Of a DNA stretch of 64,000 nt, positions 51,234 to 59,223 are shown in pieces (position 1 is the stretch's first letter; each line of letters begins with the position of its first letter). Source of the DNA: Pedobacter sp. ISL-64. Its GTDB lineage: Bacteria > Bacteroidota > Bacteroidia > Sphingobacteriales > Sphingobacteriaceae. Location of the stretch: assembly GCF_018613605.1 (NCBI RefSeq), contig NZ_JAGGPU010000026.1:27813-91812 (forward strand). Reading direction: 5' to 3'. Below the pieces are notes generated by a model. It had not been told where the DNA came from and made no database searches. It saw only the letters and a list, made by a program, of their open reading frames with translations. Made by a program: the position numbers and the translations under genes.

Positions 51234-52655
51234 ATGGCTAATCTAGCAGACGAGAACAAGTTCTTTGCAGATGTTTGTAAGAACTTTGACAGTGCGGCTC
51301 AATTCACCAATCATCCAGAAGGTTTATTGAACCAGATTAAAACATGTAATAGTGTGTATCGTTTCCAATTCCCAATCCGCCGCGGAAACGGTTTTGAAGT
51401 AATTGATGCTTGGCGTGTAGAACACTCTCACCACATGAGCCCTACCAAGGGTGGTATCCGTTACAGTGAAATGGTAAACGAAGATGAGGTTATGGCGCTT
51501 GCAGCCTTAATGACTTACAAGTGTGCTATTGTTAACGTTCCATTTGGCGGCGCAAAAGGTGGTATTAAAATTAACACTAAACAATACAGTGTTGCCGAAT
51601 TAGAAACCATCACCCGCCGTTATACTACAGAATTAATTAAGAAAAACTTTATTGGCCCTGGTATCGATGTTCCTGCTCCTGATTATGGATCTGGCGAGCG
51701 CGAAATGAGTTGGATTGCCGATACTTATATGACCATGAATCCTGGTCAGTTAGACGCTTTAGGCTGTGTAACTGGTAAACCAATTGCTTTGCACGGTATC
51801 CGTGGCCGTAAAGAAGCTACAGGACGTGGTGTTGCTTATGCCGTACGCGAATGTGTAGAGGTGGCAGAAGATATGGCTAAAATAGGCTTTAAAGCTGGTT
51901 TAGGCGATAAAAGAGTAATCGTTCAAGGTTTAGGTAATGTGGGCTACCACTCGGCTAAATTCTTGGCAGAATTTGGTGCTACCATTGTAGGTTTATGCGA
52001 ATTTGAAGGTGCTATCTACAATGCAAACGGATTAAATGTGGATGAGGTTTTTGCACACCGTAAAAACACGGGTTCAATTTTAGGTTTTCCAGGCGCTAAA
52101 GACTTTAAAAATTCGATGGAAGGTTTAGAGCAAGATTGTGATATCATTGTTCCTGCAGCTTTAGAAAACCAGTTCACCGAGCTTAATATCCGTAATATCA
52201 AGGCGAAAATTATTGCCGAAGGTGCAAATGGTCCAACAACGCCAGAAGCTGAAACAATTTTTACCGAAATGGGTGGTATCATCATTCCTGATATGTATTG
52301 CAATGCGGGCGGTGTTACGGTTTCTTATTTTGAGTGGTTGAAAAACCTATCTCACGTGGCTTTCGGTCGTATGGAGAACCGTTATGCAGCTAATTCAAAT
52401 GCCAATCTGATCAATACTTTAGAAAACCTTACAGGTAAAACCATCCTTCCTGAGCATCGTTTAATGATTGTTAAAGGCGCATCTGAAATGGAATTGGTAA
52501 ACTCTGGTTTAGAAGACACCATGATCCATTCTTACCACGAAATCCGCGAAACATTAATGAACAAACCAGCAACTCAAACATTGAGAACAGCTGCTTTTGT
52601 AAATTCAATCGATAAAATTGCGGTTTCTTATATGAATTTAGGCGTTTGGCCATAA
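51234..52655 (+). CDS. gdhA: Glutamate dehydrogenase (Glu/Leu/Phe/Val dehydrogenase family)
   Basis: Cytoplasmic NAD(P)-linked oxidative deaminase converting glutamate to 2-oxoglutarate and ammonia, or the reverse. The family marks are HHMSPTKGGIRYS near residue 63, VPFGGAKGGI with the catalytic Lys near 104, APDYGSGEREMSW near 148, the Rossmann motif VQGLGNVG near 224, and IAEGANGPTTPEA near 326. The length of 473 residues fits the hexameric, roughly 45-50 kDa class. It is monocistronic with its own probable promoter and terminator. Glutamate specificity is inferred. Confidence 0.93.
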   Translation: MANLADENKFFADVCKNFDSAAQFTNHPEGLLNQIKTCNSVYRFQFPIRRGNGFEVIDAWRVEHSHHMSPTKGGIRYSEMVNEDEVMALAALMTYKCAIVNVPFGGAKGGIKINTKQYSVAELETITRRYTTELIKKNFIGPGIDVPAPDYGSGEREMSWIADTYMTMNPGQLDALGCVTGKPIALHGIRGRKEATGRGVAYAVRECVEVAEDMAKIGFKAGLGDKRVIVQGLGNVGYHSAKFLAEFGATIVGLCEFEGAIYNANGLNVDEVFAHRKNTGSILGFPGAKDFKNSMEGLEQDCDIIVPAALENQFTELNIRNIKAKIIAEGANGPTTPEAETIFTEMGGIIIPDMYCNAGGVTVSYFEWLKNLSHVAFGRMENRYAANSNANLINTLENLTGKTILPEHRLMIVKGASEMELVNSGLEDTMIHSYHEIRETLMNKPATQTLRTAAFVNSIDKIAVSYMNLGVWP

Positions 52656-52713
52656 TCAACTAATCGTCATTGCGAATCCCGATCCTTTATCGGGATGTGG
52701 CAATCTTATTATG

Positions 52714-52746
52714 AAGCCTTGCAGGATTAAACTGCAGGGCTTTTTT
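52714..52746 (+). terminator. Rho-independent terminator of gdhA
   Basis: AAGCC(T)TGCAG pairs with CTGCA(G)GGCTT around GATTAAA, followed by TTTT, 59 bp after the stop. Confidence 0.85.
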
Positions 52747-53196
52747 GTGTTCAAGATCGTTATAGTGGCTTGAAGCGCAATGTGGTAAAGAAATTTCTGA
52801 TTTGAAGAAGCATTGCGCTCCAAACAAAATCGATAGTTTTTTAATAAGAAAACAAATGGATTGTGGTTCTTGGCGGGGTTGCAGTCCCGCCATTTGCTAT
52901 AGCTCCGATAGAAAACCTGTGAAACAAGCAAGCACACCAAATATAACATAAACTGGTGCTTAAATCGGAGGCTGCCGCTATTGTCGGGTTTAGGAACCGG
53001 GGTTTGTGCACCATGCAAACCTAAAAATGAAACACTGTCTTAGCTGCTTAGCCCCGGTTGGAGTGTTACCCTGCAGCAACGAGGCACGAGGAAGCGAAGC
53101 GTAAAAACGCAAAACGGGATGAAACTTTTTGTTTTGTACAGGCCGTGCGCTCCAAATAATGAATATATTTTTAGTTTTAGAAATGACGCGCTATAT

Positions 53197-53775
53197 TTCA
53201 TTGGACTGGGTTGGTCCTGCTTACCTCCTGCCGATGAAGGATCGGCATCCGTCCCATCAGGTTTAGATACAAAGATTCGTTAACGAAGTGCTTTTATACT
53301 CTGAATCTGTGTTTGGTGGCTCACCAAACAAACGAATTATAATCTAGTCATTGTCATCCTGAGCCTGTCGAAGGATAGTAATCATATTTAAGAGCATTAT
53401 AGGGGTATCTACAGCATTTTGTTTTGGAAATGAAAGGTCTGTATTTCATCGCGGTAGGTTGGTCCTGCTGTACCTCCTGCCGATGGAAGGATCGGCATCC
53501 GTCCCATCAGGTTTAGATACAAAGGTTTGCTAGCGAAGTGCTTTTCTGCTCTGAATTTGTGTTTGGTGGCTCACAAAACAAACGAATTATAATCTAGTCA
53601 TTGTCATCCTGAGCCTGTCGAAGGATAGTAATCATATTTAAGAGCATTATAGGGGTATCTACAGCATTTTGTTTTGGAAATAAAGGGTCTGTGTTTCATC
53701 GCGGTGGGTTGGTCCTGCTGTACCTCCTGCCGATGGAAGGATCGGCATCCGTCCCATCAAGTTTATAGATAAAGG
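53197..53775. repeat. Tandem repeat of about 250-bp units, 2.3 copies
   Basis: TTGGTCCTGC occurs at 53211, 53459 and 53709 (spacing 248 and 250). Each unit contains a family-B module (CTCCTGCCGATG, then GGATCGGCATCCGTCCCATCA), GAAGTGCTTTT, TCTGAAT(C/T)TGTGTTTGGTGG, and a family-C arm (GTCATCCTGAGCCTGTCGAAGG, at 53353 and 53603). Units 1 and 2 are nearly identical over their length; unit 3 is cut off after the module. Confidence 0.92.
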
Positions 53776-53919
53776 GACAGCTAATGAAACTTACGGATAG
53801 TGTTGATTCTTATAAAATGGTCGTCATTTCCTGAAGTGCAGCGTAACGGAGAAATCTTTAAGTGTGGTAATCCAAAGATTTCTCGGCTACACTACCATTG
53901 ATAGATTCCTATAGAAAAG

Positions 53920-54018
53920 TCGTCATTGCGAGGAGGAACGACGAAGCAATCTTTCCTGCTAGTGATCCTGCTATAAAGATTGCTTCGTCGGCTGAAAAAG
54001 GCCTTCTCGCAATGACGA
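53920..54018. repeat. Long hairpin element (GTCATTGCGAGG type, family D)
   Basis: The left part GTCGTCATTGCGAGGAGGAA and ACGACGAAGCAATCTTT face AAAGATTGCTTCGTCGG and TTCTCGCAATGACGAT, a nearly continuous inverted repeat. A related element precedes it at 53818-53910 and another lies at 6107-6227. Confidence 0.8.
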
Positions 54019-54194
54019 TAACCTTAGGAGATTTATCTCCTTAAAATTCTCCTGTCATTTATATTGATTTTTATGATATAAATTGAAACTCGAAATGACG
54101 ATTACTTGTAACTATTACATTAAGGTTACTAACCCCAAAATTGGATTGGACCGTTAGCTGAAAAAAGCTTTCCCACAATGAAGAGATTTTTCTA

Positions 54195-55541
54195 TTATAA
54201 ACTCTTCAAAATCTGATACAACGAATTAATATCTCTGTTTTTCAGCTCCAGTTTACCATCAATCTTAACCTTTTTACTATCCAAAAACTTCCCTTTAACT
54301 TCTAAATTCTTCAGCGTTTTAAAATAACTGGTAACGAACGGAGTTTCTAATCGTTGAGCCAGTTTCATCAGATCAACATTTAAATAAAGAAAATCTGTTG
54401 AAGTAACATTTGAGGTTAAGGTATTTTGATTTTTAACTGTCGAGAAATTTAAATTTTCCTGGTTGCTGCTCACAAACACTTTATAAAGCGGAAAAGCATT
54501 TTTATTTACCACATTGCTATCTAAATTGATCAATCCCTGTTTAGCCAGGTAATTTTTTAGTCCATTGCCTTTCGAACCAAAATTAACAGAAATGGAAGGG
54601 ATATTACGTTTCTGTAGGCTTATCTTTTCAACCTTTTCAAAGTCATCATTATATTCGTAGGTGATAATAGAATCGGTTTGTGTGATGGAGTTTGTCCATT
54701 CAAAATCCAGCTTTCCATTGTAATATTTAATTAAGCTATCCTGTTCCAAATTAAAGTTCTTAAACTTATAAACCTTGTGGTTACCGGGGTTTAGGTTTGC
54801 ATTTAACCAAAAAGAAACCGTACTGTTTTGGTTAAATTGGTGATGAACAGATTGTGTTGCAGGCAAAATATCTTTGGCTAAAAACACATTGCTAAAATTT
54901 ACGCTACCACTTTTAAAATCAATCCAGCCATTATTTTTAGTATTGGCAAACACCACATGCTGTTTTTGATCTAATACCTCTTTAAACGGACTTTCAGCCA
55001 CCCTAACCATCTTTTTCTGGTTTAAAATATTAGTCAATATAGTATCGAAGCCTTTAATTTGAGGTGTTATAACCATCGCCACCGCTTTGTTATTGTAACA
55101 GAGCACAAAATTACCCAATCTAGATTTGGCCATACTTATGCCTTTTGCTTTTTTTATAATTTGCAGGTGAAGCACATTTTTGGCGAAATTTTCAAAATCT
55201 GCACTGTTTTTTAGCTCCAAACGGGAAAATACAGTACCAAGAGGCTGTCCTGCAAGAGTATAGAAATAAATACTGGCAGGGACTGATAAACCTGTGGCAT
55301 ATTTATCTATTTTAATTGCATTGGCTTTCTTAACATCAGATTTAAAATAATAACCTGGATTACCGAGCATATTCAAAGCAATTGTTTGATAAAGCTCATC
55401 AACATTGATTTTAATGATCCCCGTAGCATTTTGCGGAATCAGCGTTTGCCCTGCCTGATATTTTCGGTATTTTAAAACACCAGCAAAAAAAATAAGCAGC
55501 AATATTACTATCGCTGCTGTTATTTTTAAAAATTTCTTCAT
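54195..55541 (-). CDS. Membrane-anchored envelope protein of unknown function
   Basis: Unrecognised 448-residue protein. One N-terminal helix (about 6-26) is followed by a large beta-rich extracytoplasmic part, beginning LIPQNATGIIKINVDELYQ. That opening (a claim-like strand with IKINV) resembles the start of the DUF4836-like protein encoded next to it (IPSNAFTVATIKGDNI), and both have late LxFxxxKNLxxK-type stretches, so the two may be distant relatives. It is last of three minus-strand envelope genes; the spacing to the preceding gene is 82 bp and includes a word array. Confidence 0.65.
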   Translation of the reverse strand: MKKFLKITAAIVILLLIFFAGVLKYRKYQAGQTLIPQNATGIIKINVDELYQTIALNMLGNPGYYFKSDVKKANAIKIDKYATGLSVPASIYFYTLAGQPLGTVFSRLELKNSADFENFAKNVLHLQIIKKAKGISMAKSRLGNFVLCYNNKAVAMVITPQIKGFDTILTNILNQKKMVRVAESPFKEVLDQKQHVVFANTKNNGWIDFKSGSVNFSNVFLAKDILPATQSVHHQFNQNSTVSFWLNANLNPGNHKVYKFKNFNLEQDSLIKYYNGKLDFEWTNSITQTDSIITYEYNDDFEKVEKISLQKRNIPSISVNFGSKGNGLKNYLAKQGLINLDSNVVNKNAFPLYKVFVSSNQENLNFSTVKNQNTLTSNVTSTDFLYLNVDLMKLAQRLETPFVTSYFKTLKNLEVKGKFLDSKKVKIDGKLELKNRDINSLYQILKSL

Positions 55542-55623
55542 TAATGGTTAACTGTTTAAAATGGTTAATCGGTTAACTGTACACAGGCCAGTGTAAACTG
55601 CTAACCGAAAACTGCCAATTGAA

Positions 55624-57660
55624 TTACTTAGTCGCATTTTCAATTAACGAGAACAAATATTTCAATGCATTTTCATGTCCGTTCGGAATTTCAGCACTAA
55701 TGTCTGCCGAAACCAATCTGCCCTTAATCGGGTTCGATTTCATGTATACATTGCCCATTTTTTCTAAAGTGCTGTTAAATTTCTTAGCGGTTTCTTCACC
55801 ACCAATTTCCGAATCCGGCACTTTGCCCACCAGGTTTTTGGCATTAAATAAAAAGCTGAAATTGTTTTTGCTCAATAGTTGTTTGTGCAGTTTACTTAAT
55901 TTGTTGCTGTTGTATTGATTGTTGCTAATACCCTGCATTTCAGCCAACGAATTACCGAAAAATACAATACCATCTTTAATCATAAAGTAAATATCAATAG
56001 GGCTTTTCTTTTCCAATATTTTATAAATGTTGTTCTCGACAGTTACATAATTTTTGTTTACGCCATATTTAATCAGTTTGTTAATCAATCTGGTATCTTC
56101 AGAAGAAAACATGAAAAGGAAATCAGGCAACGTTTCTTTCTTGGTTTTAACTATTTCTTTTTGTTTGTAATCATCATCATATTCGTAAGTGGTGTAAGTA
56201 ACGTCTTTTGTGTTTAATCCATTAATTACGAATAACGCATCACCTTTAATTACCTTGCTTACTGCTTCTTCATCTAGCAAAAGACTGAAGAGCTCAGCAC
56301 CAAGATCAATTTCTTCATCCATTTTGGCTCCCAATAAAGAACCATAGGTTTGTTTCATTAATTTAGGGAATTCTTCCAGATAAGCTTTGGTGTCGATAGA
56401 ATAGCTCATAAAACCAAGGGCTTTTTCGCTGTTTACATATTTCAAAAAGTTTTTGTTTAACTTTCTGTTCATTATTTTTTTATAAGCATCTGCTTGTTCC
56501 TGCGCCAATTCTAAGCCTGTAGAAATACGGAAACTTTTATCATCCATAAAAAGCTTGGCATTTAATGCACCATAACCTTTCATCAGCCCAGCTTTTCCGT
56601 AAGTGCCAAATTCTGGCGCAATCGAATTATAAACATCTTGAAGGCTCGATACCCAAAGTTCTGCAATGGCTTTATTATCTAAACTTGCTGTATATGATTT
56701 ATTGTTTTCGATAGACTCGTAACTGCCATTGAAAATCTGATCTGCCTGGGCGGTCATCCAGGTAAAAGCCAATCTCTTTTTCTTTGCATCTTGTTCCAAA
56801 CGCTCTTGTTGGTAGACATCATATTGCTCATCAACAATACCATGAACAGGAGTCATGGCGTTCGCAGTATCGACTGCGAATTCTCTTGCTTCTCTGGATT
56901 CTTCAAAATCTGAATCTATTTTAGCAACTTTTTTAGATTTTTTGGCCGTTTTCTTTTTACCGGTTTTTTTCGTTCCGGCAGTTTTTTTGGTGTTCTTTTT
57001 AGCCGTCGATTTTTTGCCAACTTTTACTTTTTCAATAACCGGGGCTTCAACCGCCTCTACCATAGGCTCATCTGTTGTTGCATAAGCAGAGTCCACAGCC
57101 ACAGCCGCGCTATCAGCAACTATTGCATCGTCACTTTGGAACCTTATATCTTTAATCCCATAACGTGCAGATTTAACTGAATCAGCAAAGAAAGATCCTT
57201 TTATACTCCCGGTTACAAAATACAGCATGTTGTTGTTCCATTTAATAATGCTCGTGCTATCAGGTAAAACCATCGTACGGATATCGCCCAGCTGTGTAAA
57301 CTTTTTCTCTTTGCTGTCAATCAGACTTTCAAATTTTTTAGCATCTTTTATCGGAATAAGAAAGCAGTTATATGTAATACTATCGCTTAACTGATTAAAG
57401 TAATACATGTTTTTCTCCAAGTTAATGCCGAAATCTTCTATACTGGTAAAACTTTTATCAAGTGATTTTGAAGTTTCGGTAAGTAATTTCTTGCCTAGAA
57501 AAGATTCGTTAAAATCTTTCACAAACATTAACTTAAATATGTTATCACCTTTAATGGTGGCAACTGTGAAGGCATTTGAAGGTATTTTCTTAACCAGATC
57601 CTGGGCTTTGGCCAGACTGAACGATAAGAAAAGAGAGATGGCAATTAGAATTTTTTTCAT
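55624..57660 (-). CDS. DUF4836-like exported protein with a Lys-rich linker
   Basis: Exported protein of 678 residues. ATG 57660 gives a clean signal peptide (MKKILIAISLFLSFSLAKAQ); an upstream in-frame start would add 26 polar residues before it and is rejected. N-terminal and C-terminal beta-rich regions resemble DUF4836-type proteins. Between them, residues 178-210 are Ala/Glu/Val-rich and residues 211-247 hold 18 Lys with Thr, Ala and Gly (KKNTKKTAGT type), like a histone H1 tail. Such a basic linker in an exported protein is odd. Function unknown. Confidence 0.7.
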   Translation of the reverse strand: MKKILIAISLFLSFSLAKAQDLVKKIPSNAFTVATIKGDNIFKLMFVKDFNESFLGKKLLTETSKSLDKSFTSIEDFGINLEKNMYYFNQLSDSITYNCFLIPIKDAKKFESLIDSKEKKFTQLGDIRTMVLPDSTSIIKWNNNMLYFVTGSIKGSFFADSVKSARYGIKDIRFQSDDAIVADSAAVAVDSAYATTDEPMVEAVEAPVIEKVKVGKKSTAKKNTKKTAGTKKTGKKKTAKKSKKVAKIDSDFEESREAREFAVDTANAMTPVHGIVDEQYDVYQQERLEQDAKKKRLAFTWMTAQADQIFNGSYESIENNKSYTASLDNKAIAELWVSSLQDVYNSIAPEFGTYGKAGLMKGYGALNAKLFMDDKSFRISTGLELAQEQADAYKKIMNRKLNKNFLKYVNSEKALGFMSYSIDTKAYLEEFPKLMKQTYGSLLGAKMDEEIDLGAELFSLLLDEEAVSKVIKGDALFVINGLNTKDVTYTTYEYDDDYKQKEIVKTKKETLPDFLFMFSSEDTRLINKLIKYGVNKNYVTVENNIYKILEKKSPIDIYFMIKDGIVFFGNSLAEMQGISNNQYNSNKLSKLHKQLLSKNNFSFLFNAKNLVGKVPDSEIGGEETAKKFNSTLEKMGNVYMKSNPIKGRLVSADISAEIPNGHENALKYLFSLIENATK

Positions 57661-57807
57661 TAGTATATAATTTGTTTTTTTAATGGTTATGAAGCTATCA
57701 TGAGCATATTTATCTCGGTTTGTGAACGGGATGCTCATGATGGTTTCATTAGAATATAATTTGTTTTCAGTGGAGGTGAAACTAACATGAATTACCTTAG
57801 TTTCACT

Positions 57808-58488
57808 TTATTTAGATAGTTGTATAGAATTAGATACGTTAATTTTTCCGTTAATTAAATCCATGACGCTGCTTTTTAACATCACGGCTTTTTTAGATTT
57901 CGACACATTTGATGCCGGATTGGTACTACTTGTTACAACAGATTCGAAACGGTAGATGCTGGTGTAGGTTGCGCCGTTAAAAACTGCCTTGTCTTTTGCT
58001 TTTAATTTATTGAATTCTGCTTTAGCACTACCTATTGCCTGATATTTTCGGCTAAAGGTTTTAGTGACTTTGTTATAAGCGTACGAGGAAGTATTGGTGG
58101 CCTTAATTTTTTGCTGGCCAAGAATGTTTTTGGTAATGTTATTGATATTCGAAACATCTTTAAAAGAAAAACTAATGGTTGCGATGTAATTATTAAAATC
58201 GCTTGTGCTTTTTACATTCGAAATCCCTTCCGATTTTCTTAAATAGGCCACTGCTTCATTTAATTCCTGTTGAATTTTTTGTTTGCTGGGCACTTTATAG
58301 CCTTGTACGCTATCCAAAAGCATTACTGAAGCCACTTTGGTTTTGCTCTGGCTTAAGTTTATGGTGAGTAGCACATCGCCTGTTCCGTCGTTTTTCATGG
58401 TAATTTCTTCAATTACTTCAAAACAAGAGCTTAAAAAAGGTATCAAAACTATAAATAACAAAAGCTTATAAAACTGCTTTAATTTCAT
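57808..58488 (-). CDS. Envelope lipoprotein of unknown family
   Basis: Predicted lipoprotein of 226 residues with a signal ending in the lipobox FLSSC (Cys22). The mature part starts FEVIEEITMKNDGTGDVLLTIN, a strand-rich opening seen in several Bacteroidota lipoproteins. A helical region (KQKIQQELNEAVAYL) and a further strand region IATISFSFKDV follow. I do not recognise a named family. It is first of three minus-strand envelope genes, 147 bp before the DUF4836-like gene, so they may form one locus. Confidence 0.68.
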   Translation of the reverse strand: MKLKQFYKLLLFIVLIPFLSSCFEVIEEITMKNDGTGDVLLTINLSQSKTKVASVMLLDSVQGYKVPSKQKIQQELNEAVAYLRKSEGISNVKSTSDFNNYIATISFSFKDVSNINNITKNILGQQKIKATNTSSYAYNKVTKTFSRKYQAIGSAKAEFNKLKAKDKAVFNGATYTSIYRFESVVTSSTNPASNVSKSKKAVMLKSSVMDLINGKINVSNSIQLSK

Positions 58489-58708
58489 GTTAATCCGGTT
58501 TATGTTCTATTGTGGGATGTAAAAAAGGGATGATTATCTGACAGGCCAAACTTAACAATTTCAGCCCAAACTTTTAAACGATTTAAGATATTCCTTAAGA
58601 TCGGTTATAAATAGTGGCTTTTGAGAAAATATTTTACTTTAAAAATCAGATAATTGTCAATATAAAGACAAGAAAAATGTAAAAGAATGCTGGCTAAGCC
58701 GATTTTTC

Positions 58709-58716
58709 TATCTTTG
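58709..58716 (+). promoter_or_regulatory. -7 promoter element of ccmE-ccmF
   Basis: TATCTTTG matches TAnnTTTG exactly, 27 nt before ATG 58744. Confidence 0.6.
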
Positions 58717-58743
58717 TTGCCAGCTTTTACAACAAGTATAACC

Positions 58744-59223
58744 ATGAAGAAAAGTGCAATCATTGGATTGATTACCATCGCAATTTCCGTAGGGATTTTA
58801 TTTAGCTTAAACGCAAATACCGACACCTACTCTAATTTCAAACAGGCAAGCCTTTCTGAGAAAGAAGAGCATGTTATGGGCTATTGGGTAAAATCGATGG
58901 GTACTTACTACGACGCCGTAAAAGACGCTAACCATTTTTCATTCCACATGAAAGATGAAAAGGGAGAAGTGAGAGAGGTAATTTACGCAGGTACCAAACC
59001 GCAGGATTTCGAAAAATCTGAAAAATTAGTGCTTATCGGTAAAATGGATAAGGACAAATTCTACGCATCGAAAATTTTAATGAAATGCCCATCTAAATAT
59101 AATGATAACCTTGTTGAAATTAATAAAGACGGTAAGGTTGACACGGTAGGTAAGTACGGCGAGAAAAATATAACTAATTTTAATGGATATTCAATTTGTA
59201 GGCGAAAACCTGCTACCGGGTAA
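58744..59223 (+). CDS. ccmE: Cytochrome c maturation haem chaperone CcmE, CxxxY type
   Basis: Membrane-anchored periplasmic haem chaperone of 159 residues. One N-terminal helix (4-22) is followed by the OB-fold (VMGYWVKSMGTYY, REVIYAGTKPQDF, LVLIGKMDKDKFYASKILMKC). The haem-attachment site, HxxxY in proteobacteria, reads Cys115-x3-Tyr119 (CPSKY). The start is ATG 58744 because it gives the anchor helix directly; an upstream in-frame start at 58687 precedes the promoter. The last 41 bp overlap ccmF, so the tail after about residue 146 is doubly coding. ccmE and ccmF form the start of a plus-strand operon. Confidence 0.9.
   Translation: MKKSAIIGLITIAISVGILFSLNANTDTYSNFKQASLSEKEEHVMGYWVKSMGTYYDAVKDANHFSFHMKDEKGEVREVIYAGTKPQDFEKSEKLVLIGKMDKDKFYASKILMKCPSKYNDNLVEINKDGKVDTVGKYGEKNITNFNGYSICRRKPATG

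Larger units (their letters stand above)
52656..54194. repeat. 1.5-kb gene-free, repeat-packed region
   Basis: No convincing gene; minus-strand frames here run through hairpins and are not accepted. Contents: 52664-52710 element GTCATTGCGAATCCCGAT with hairpin; the gdhA terminator; about 52874-52975 nested inverted repeats (GGCGGGG/CCCGCC; CTCCGAT/ATCGGAG); 53041-53125 diverged family-A-like piece; 53197-53775 tandem 250-bp repeats; 53818-53910 and 53920-54018 long hairpins of the GTCGTCATT type. Confidence 0.75.

Noticed and set aside
52656..53018. Two overlapping minus-strand frames after gdhA
   Set aside because: They read through the gdhA terminator and nested hairpins; the protein sequence is Phe/Cys/His-rich with no family features.
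53197..53775. Possible CRISPR array
   Set aside because: The repeating unit is about 250 bp and nearly identical throughout, with no short direct repeats and unique spacers, and no cas genes nearby.
57661..57738. Upstream start for the DUF4836-like protein
   Set aside because: It would bury a clean signal peptide behind 26 polar residues.
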